Program-made: the position numbers and the translations under genes
Shown here: positions 6,018 through 9,670 of the stretch, one piece after another
Position numbering within the stretch: the stretch's first letter is position 1
How the letters are laid out: each line of letters begins with the position of its first letter
The notes under the pieces: model-generated
What the model saw: the letters and a program-made list of their open reading frames with translations, nothing else
Databases searched by the model: none
Told to the model about the DNA's origin: nothing
Assembly: GCA_900769785.1 (NCBI GenBank)
Contig: CAAGHV010000257.1
Coordinates: forward strand, 1 to 9,670
Reading direction: 5' to 3'
Origin: Bacteroidales bacterium
Lineage (GTDB): Bacteria > Bacteroidota > Bacteroidia > Bacteroidales > P3
Length of the DNA: 9,670 nt

Positions 6018-6629
6018 TTATTTTTCTCGTTCTTGCTTGAAACGTTCTACGAACTTTGGAAAGTCGGTAAGCGGGTAGAAGTTTTCCTTTGTTGGGTTTT
6101 CGGGTATAGGGCATACGTCCAAATATCCCAACAATGTAGCGCAGTCAAACTCGCCTATCATAGCTTCCAATGTAACATATACTCCTACAAGCAAATCTTC
6201 GTCATCGGTTTGTTCGTGTTTCAGCGCCACACGCACACCCATTATATCCGGTTCTTCTTCGTTTTCCAAGTGTTGGAAATACATTTTTTTTGTCTCGAAG
6301 AAGTATTTTCCAAAGTGTACCTTAAGGTCATCGCCACAGGGTTGCTTGAATGGTATAAATTCCCACCAATCAATATCGGGAGCATTTTCTACTAGTTCTA
6401 CTACATAGCGGAATAGTTCAATATCACCTTCGGCGCTGAAAGTTAGTCGGCGGCCATTCTTGGTTTGTTCGCCCATGTCGAACGTAAGACCATCGCAGTA
6501 TGCTGTTAATTCTTGTTGTAGTTCGTCCAACAAAGCTGTCTGTTCTTCGCTGTCGTATTCCGAAAGCATTGTAAGACGTTCATTATTGGCTAAAAACCAA
6601 TCCCAGAATTTATTTATTTTTTCGTTCAT
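6018..6629 (-). CDS. Conserved-looking hypothetical acidic protein in operon with murB
   Basis: I do not recognise this 203-residue protein. It has no signal peptide and no membrane segment, so a soluble cytoplasmic protein is expected. It is acidic (many D/E, for example ENEEEPD and HEQTDDEDLL) and rich in aromatics, with WDWF near residue 9-12, RRLTFSAEGDIELFRYVVELVENAPDIDWWEFIPFKQP at about 60-97, and a C-terminal FVERFKQEREK helix. The alternation of hydrophobic and charged residues, and codon use like the neighbours, indicate a real gene. It starts 29 bases after the murB stop codon on the same strand with an A-rich leader, so co-transcription with murB is likely, although nothing in it points to cell-wall synthesis. 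No function is assigned. Confidence 0.8.
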   Translation of the reverse strand: MNEKINKFWDWFLANNERLTMLSEYDSEEQTALLDELQQELTAYCDGLTFDMGEQTKNGRRLTFSAEGDIELFRYVVELVENAPDIDWWEFIPFKQPCGDDLKVHFGKYFFETKKMYFQHLENEEEPDIMGVRVALKHEQTDDEDLLVGVYVTLEAMIGEFDCATLLGYLDVCPIPENPTKENFYPLTDFPKFVERFKQEREK

Positions 6630-6658
6630 AAGTATGTATATGTATTTCTTTGTTTTAT

Positions 6659-7672
6659 CTAAATAATAATAGCTTCACGCTCTAGTTTTACTCCAAACTT
6701 GCTTTCTACATCAGCCTCTATGGCGTTGGCAATATTTATAACCTCGTGGCCGTTGCAGCCTCCTTTGTTGAATAGTACAAGGGCTTGTTTATCATATACC
6801 CCCACCCGGCCAAGGCTTCTGCCTTTCCAGCCGCATTGCTCTATAAGCCACCCGGCTGCCAATTTATAGTGTTCGCCTGCGGGGTAGAACACTATGGCGG
6901 GATACGATTCCTTCAGCATCTCAAGGTGTGAGTAGGTAACTATAGGATTTTTGAAAAAACTGCCTGCACTTCCTATCTCCTTAGGGTCGGGAAGTTTGGA
7001 GCTGCGTATCTCTGCTATACATTCGGCTATTTGCAGAGGTGTCGGAGTAGTAATATTTTGCTCGCTTAATTTGCTCGAAAGGGCGCTGTAGTTGGTTGTT
7101 ATAGTCATTGTCTTCGACAGTGAAAATCCAACTGCCATAACAATATATTGGTTTTTGAGTTCATTTTTGAAAATACTGTTGCGGTAGCCAAAGTGGCATT
7201 CGTTGTTGTAAAACACCCTTCTGTTGCCCGTTGCTATTTCGTATGCTACTACATATTTTATAGTGTCTTTGGCTTCTACTCCATAGGCGCCCACATTTTG
7301 TATAGGTGCAGCACCCACGCAGCCGGGTATCTCCACGAGGTTTTCCAGCCCGTAGTATCCTTGGCGTGTCATACTCCAAGCCAAGTTGCTCCATATCTCG
7401 CCAGCACAGGCCTCCACCACTGCTTCGGTAGCGGTTTCTGAAACTACACGAATACCTTTGTTGGTAGGACGCACCACTATCCCGTCGAAATCATCTACGA
7501 AAACAATATTGCTGCCTCCTCCCAATATCACAAAAGGACAATTATTCAAAATGTTGCTTGAAAGCAAATCTTGCAGATCTTCTTCGCTATTAACCTCCAC
7601 ATACTTGCTTGCACAAACATCTATTCCAAAACTATTATATGCCTTTAATGAAATATTTTCTTTGATATCCAT
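6659..7672 (-). CDS. murB: UDP-N-acetylenolpyruvoylglucosamine reductase
   Basis: This 337-residue FAD enzyme reduces UDP-GlcNAc-enolpyruvate with NADPH to UDP-MurNAc, the second committed step of peptidoglycan synthesis, in the cytoplasm. The FAD domain is seen in ILGGGSNIVF (about 49-58) and GLENLVEIPGCVGAAPIQNVGAYGVE (108-133). The substrate domain has FGYRNSIFK with the conserved Arg164, GSAGSFFKNP with the proton-donating Ser238, and the terminal LEREAI (330-335) that supplies the family's catalytic glutamate. The YxxxYR-loop type and 337-residue length fit the E. coli-like type I MurB rather than the shorter type II. The N-terminus MDIKENISLKAYNSFGID is usual (N-S-F-G corresponds to the NTFG motif). 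A well-formed promoter lies 50-80 bases upstream; the 203-residue gene follows 29 bases downstream. Confidence 0.96.
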   Translation of the reverse strand: MDIKENISLKAYNSFGIDVCASKYVEVNSEEDLQDLLSSNILNNCPFVILGGGSNIVFVDDFDGIVVRPTNKGIRVVSETATEAVVEACAGEIWSNLAWSMTRQGYYGLENLVEIPGCVGAAPIQNVGAYGVEAKDTIKYVVAYEIATGNRRVFYNNECHFGYRNSIFKNELKNQYIVMAVGFSLSKTMTITTNYSALSSKLSEQNITTPTPLQIAECIAEIRSSKLPDPKEIGSAGSFFKNPIVTYSHLEMLKESYPAIVFYPAGEHYKLAAGWLIEQCGWKGRSLGRVGVYDKQALVLFNKGGCNGHEVINIANAIEADVESKFGVKLEREAIII

Positions 7673-7695
7673 ATAATTATCAGTTACTTGTATGT

Positions 7696-7714
7696 TTATC
7701 TATTGTGTAGATAA
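7696..7714 (-). promoter_or_regulatory. Perfect dyad at the predicted murB transcript start
   Basis: TTATCTA (7696-7702) and TAGATAA (7708-7714) flank TTGTG, a perfect seven-base dyad. It begins about where transcription from the adjacent -7 box should start, so it could be an operator or a 5' stem-loop of the murB mRNA. Role inferred from position only. Confidence 0.4.
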
Positions 7715-7720
7715 CTTATA

Positions 7721-7752
7721 CAAAGGTACGCAAATATTTTTGTTTATCCAAT
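7721..7752 (-). promoter_or_regulatory. murB: Predicted murB promoter (-33/-7, Bacteroidota type)
   Basis: On the minus strand TACCTTTG (7721-7728) matches the -7 consensus TAnnTTTG exactly, and ATTG (7749-7752) matches three of four bases of the -33 TTTG, with a 20-base spacer within the usual 19-21. Transcription would begin near 7715, giving a leader of about 43 bases. This is the best-formed promoter in the window. Confidence 0.6.
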
Positions 7753-7755
7753 AGC

Positions 7756-7822
7756 GTGGCAAAATTTTATCCAAAACTTGCCACAGAGAATGTGGTAGGG
7801 TATGATAGTTCTGATACCCTAC
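7756..7822. repeat. Three consecutive overlapping inverted repeats
   Basis: GTGGCAA (7756-7762) pairs with TTGCCAC (7778-7784); CCACA (7781-7785) pairs with TGTGG (7791-7795); GTAGGGTAT (7795-7803) pairs with ATACCCTAC (7814-7822). The CCAC of the first right arm is also the left arm of the second, so the first two stems exclude each other. They lie just upstream of the murB -33 box. They could be protein sites or, if a transcript crosses them, alternative RNA folds. Confidence 0.5.
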
Positions 7823-8036
7823 TGTTGCTTGCTTGATGATAGGGTGTGTAATGGTTGATGATATATTATGAAATTGTATAGGTGTATTTTCTTGATTTAT
7901 TTGTAATGTAAGGAGAATTTGATATTATTAGCCTAAAAACTACCTCATGATGTAATTGAATTTACTTCGTGATGGAAATTTATTTGGTACGTGATGTAGA
8001 TAAATATTCTTCGTGAGCCAATTCCATAAAGTAGGT
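7813..8036. repeat. Degenerate tandem repeat array, 22-base period (right array)
   Basis: GATA/GATG cores stand at 7813, 7835 and 7857 (exact 22-base steps), then less regular cores at about 7881, 7905 and 7921, then 7949, 7971, 7993 and 8015 (exact 22-base steps again). The last set is clearest: 7971 and 7993 are both preceded by CGT, giving CGTGATG, and 8015 by CGT before GAGCC, while 7949 is preceded by CAT. A-rich and T-rich blocks fill the rest of each unit. The core and period equal those of the array at 1330-1531, and both lie in gaps between transcription units. Function unknown. Confidence 0.66.
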
Positions 8037-8109
8037 ATGCCGGATTATAGCGGTTGATTGCGAAAATAAAATATTATTTTCTGCGTTTATAATCATATAT
8101 GAAAAAAAA

Positions 8110-8127
8110 GTCGTACATTTGCACGAC
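8110..8127 (+). promoter_or_regulatory. -7 element inside a dyad, promoter of the DUF4835 gene
   Basis: TACATTTG at 8114-8121 matches TAnnTTTG exactly on the plus strand. It sits in GTCGTACATTTGCACGAC (8110-8127), whose outer five bases on each side are inverted repeats, so a regulator bound here would cover the promoter. No good -33 element is seen at the usual spacing. Transcription would start near 8127, making the ATG at 8157 a better start than the one at 8136. Confidence 0.5.
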
Positions 8128-8156
8128 AAATCAAAATGTTTTTTGAGTTGGATTTT

Positions 8157-9062
8157 ATGACTAGTATAAGGAAAATATTTATAGGTATATTATTGTCCGT
8201 AATGTGTTTATCGGTGGTGGCGCAAGAGTTTCGTTGTAGTGTTACTATCAATTCGCAGCAGATACAAACTACCGAAAAACAGATTTTTGAGACCATGAAG
8301 CAGTCTATCGAGGACTTCGTAAACAACCGGAAGTGGACTACCGCCACCTTCGAGCCTTACGAAAAGATGGATTGTAACATAGGTCTTATACTTAGTGAGC
8401 GCCTTTCGCATAACGACTTCAAAGGACAGCTGAGTGTGCAGGTTAGGCGGCCGGTGTATAATTCCAATTATACCACAGGTCTGTTTAATTATATTGAGTC
8501 CGATTTTCAGTTCTCTTTCAATGAAAGTCAACCATTGGAGTTCGACCAAAACACGTTTACTTCCAATCTCTCGTCAGCTATATCTTATTACCTGTACATA
8601 TTTTTGGGTGTTACTTTTGATTCCTATGCGCTGAATGGGGGCGAAGCTTTCTTTGAGGTAGCGCGTACTATAGCACAGTCGGCTGAGAAATCGGCATACC
8701 GTGGTTGGAAAAATTCCGATGGGCAGAAAGCTCGCTATTGGTTTATGGAAAACTATACCAACCCTGCTTATAGCGAGTTGCGTAAGGCTAACTATAGTTA
8801 TCACCGCCTTGGATTGGATATGATGACTAAGGACCAGGCTGAGGCCCGTAAGAATATATTGGAGGCACTCAAAAGCCTACAAAAAGTTCACAAGGTGCGT
8901 ACCAACCTATTGGCAACACAGGTGTTTTTGGATATCAAACTATCGGAAGTGGCAAGTATATTTGGTCCTGCCACTGACGTAGAGAAGAAAGAAATATATA
9001 ATATAGTAAAAGAAATAAGCCCAATAAATCTGCCAAAGATAAAAGGCTTTGAGGGGCGATAA
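8157..9062 (+). CDS. DUF4835 family exported protein
   Basis: The 301-residue product begins with a good signal peptide, MTSIRKIFIGILLSVMCLSVVA, with cleavage predicted before QEFRC. An upstream ATG at 8136 would add MFFELDF, spoiling the positively charged signal start, and would leave almost no leader after the predicted promoter. The mature protein matches the DUF4835 pattern known across Bacteroidota: EFRCSVTINSQQIQTTEKQIFETMKQSIEDFVNNRKWT, then about residues 70-125 QVRRPVYNSNYTTGLFNYIESDFQFSF, FYLGVTFDSY-like ISYYLYIFLGVTFDSYAL, a central GWK....RYWFMENYTNP, and the C-terminal VEKKEIYNIVKEISPINLPK. I recall that some annotations link this family to type IX secretion under the name PorD, which I could not verify. 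The function is otherwise unknown. An aminotransferase gene follows 52 bases downstream. Confidence 0.82.
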   Translation: MTSIRKIFIGILLSVMCLSVVAQEFRCSVTINSQQIQTTEKQIFETMKQSIEDFVNNRKWTTATFEPYEKMDCNIGLILSERLSHNDFKGQLSVQVRRPVYNSNYTTGLFNYIESDFQFSFNESQPLEFDQNTFTSNLSSAISYYLYIFLGVTFDSYALNGGEAFFEVARTIAQSAEKSAYRGWKNSDGQKARYWFMENYTNPAYSELRKANYSYHRLGLDMMTKDQAEARKNILEALKSLQKVHKVRTNLLATQVFLDIKLSEVASIFGPATDVEKKEIYNIVKEISPINLPKIKGFEGR

Positions 9063-9114
9063 AGAACTATTGCATTGGACAAAACAAAATATAAATAATA
9101 AAAATACACTAATA

Positions 9115-9670
9115 ATGACACAGATACCAATTAGTAAAGAAACTATTGACAAAATTGCACAGAGCAATAAGATAGCCAATCCCGGAACAGCATCTATCCG
9201 TGAGATGCGTAAGATGATACAAGATGTAGAAGCCGAAACCGGCGTACGTTTTGTGAAGATGGAAATGGGTATTCCCGGTTTGCCTGCTGCCAAAGTGGGA
9301 GTGGAAGCCGAGATAGAAGCCTTGCGCAACGGAGTAGCTTCGTTATATCCCGAAATATATGGAACTAAAGATGTAAAAGACCAAATATCGTTGTTTGCAA
9401 AGAACTTCTTGGACATCGACGTACCTACCGAATGCTGCGTACCTACAGTAGGTTCTATGCAAGCCGGTTTTGCATCGTTCCTTACCCTTACACGCTTCGA
9501 CAAAAAGAAAACCAAGGTGTTGTTTATCGACCCGGGTTTCCCTGTTCAAAAACAACAATGCCGTGTGCTTGGTATCGAATATAAGACTTTCGACGTATAT
9601 GACTACCGTGGCGAAAAACTTCGTGGCAAACTCGAAGAGATGCTTAAAGACGGCGATGTGGCATGTATTA
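9115..9670 (+). CDS. PLP-dependent class I/II aminotransferase, N-terminal part (partial at right edge)
   Basis: An open frame from ATG 9115 runs off the window after 185 codons. It reads MTQIPISKETIDKIAQSNKI and continues with ASIREMRKMIQDVEAETGV, then VKMEMGIPGLP (about 48-57), YPEIYGTKDVKDQ (78-90), TVGSMQAGFASF (111-122, the region that holds the PLP phosphate) and FIDPGFPVQKQQ (137-148). This order is that of fold-type I class I/II aminotransferases (AspC-like), and the close MEMGxPGLP / GSMQxGFASF pattern is that of a Bacteroidales aminotransferase of unproven substrate. The lysine that binds PLP lies beyond the edge. The leader is A-rich (AAAAATACACTAATA). The gene is 52 bases after the DUF4835 gene with no terminator seen between, so co-transcription is likely. 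Confidence 0.9.
   Translation, partial: MTQIPISKETIDKIAQSNKIANPGTASIREMRKMIQDVEAETGVRFVKMEMGIPGLPAAKVGVEAEIEALRNGVASLYPEIYGTKDVKDQISLFAKNFLDIDVPTECCVPTVGSMQAGFASFLTLTRFDKKKTKVLFIDPGFPVQKQQCRVLGIEYKTFDVYDYRGEKLRGKLEEMLKDGDVACI

Larger units (their letters stand above)
7673..8156. other. Divergent gene-free region of 484 bases between murB and the DUF4835 gene
   Basis: No coding region is supported here; short frames are AT-rich and lack protein character. From left to right it holds the murB leader and promoter (7696-7752), a cluster of three overlapping inverted repeats (7756-7822), degenerate 22-base-period units with GATG/GATA cores (7813-8036), an AT-rich stretch, and the -7 element of the rightward gene (8114-8121). 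It therefore carries the control regions of both flanking genes plus the repeat array. Confidence 0.8.

Noticed and set aside
7695..7776. Several DnaA-box-like words (TTATCTACA on the minus strand, TTATACAAA, TTATCCAAT, TTATCCAAA) suggesting a replication origin
   Set aside because: None is an exact TTATCCACA, the strongest is part of the perfect dyad at the murB promoter, and no dnaA, dnaN or other origin neighbour is present. AT-rich DNA easily gives such near matches.
8208..8549. 113-codon minus-strand frame within the DUF4835 gene
   Set aside because: It is antisense to a gene with a signal peptide and family motifs; no supporting signals.
8940..9515. 191-codon minus-strand frame across the end of the DUF4835 gene and the aminotransferase
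   Set aside because: It lies opposite two real plus-strand genes and has no domain character.

Overview
The window looks like chromosomal DNA from a Bacteroidota, most likely Bacteroidales, bacterium. The evidence is AT-rich intergenic DNA, A-rich translation leaders mostly without Shine-Dalgarno sequences, several matches to the Bacteroides-type -7 element TAnnTTTG, a secreted PepSY-like protein and a DUF4835 protein (both families typical of this phylum), and PurA and MurB sequences of Bacteroidales character. The genus cannot be told from the sequence alone.

Layout: the left three quarters are coded on the minus strand. Reading with transcription, from right to left: murB (peptidoglycan precursor synthesis) followed after 29 bases by an unrecognised acidic 203-residue protein; purA (AMP synthesis); a secreted four-repeat PepSY-like protein ending in a strong bidirectional terminator; a YgiQ-type radical SAM protein; a 576-base gene-free gap; then the ATP synthase genes atpE (c), atpF (b) and the first 26 codons of atpH (delta), which runs off the left edge. 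On the right, across a divergent 484-base gap from murB, a plus-strand unit encodes a DUF4835 exported protein and the first 185 codons of a PLP-dependent aminotransferase that runs off the right edge. Apart from the atp genes the proteins serve unrelated core functions, so this is mostly ordinary housekeeping territory, with no mobile element, tRNA, rRNA or CRISPR array seen.

The most interesting material is in the two large gene-free gaps. Each holds a run of degenerate tandem units with a 22-base period and a shared GATG/GATA core on the plus strand: cores at 1352, 1374, 1396, 1422, 1444, 1466, 1488 and 1510 on the left, and at 7813, 7835, 7857, then 7949, 7971, 7993 and 8015 on the right. 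The period is not a multiple of three, the units sit only between genes, and no annotated feature accounts for them. Other points of note are an atp cluster that starts at atpE without atpB next to it, a hairpin between atpE and atpF that may set c-subunit dosage, and dyad symmetries at or near the predicted promoters of murB, purA and the DUF4835 gene.
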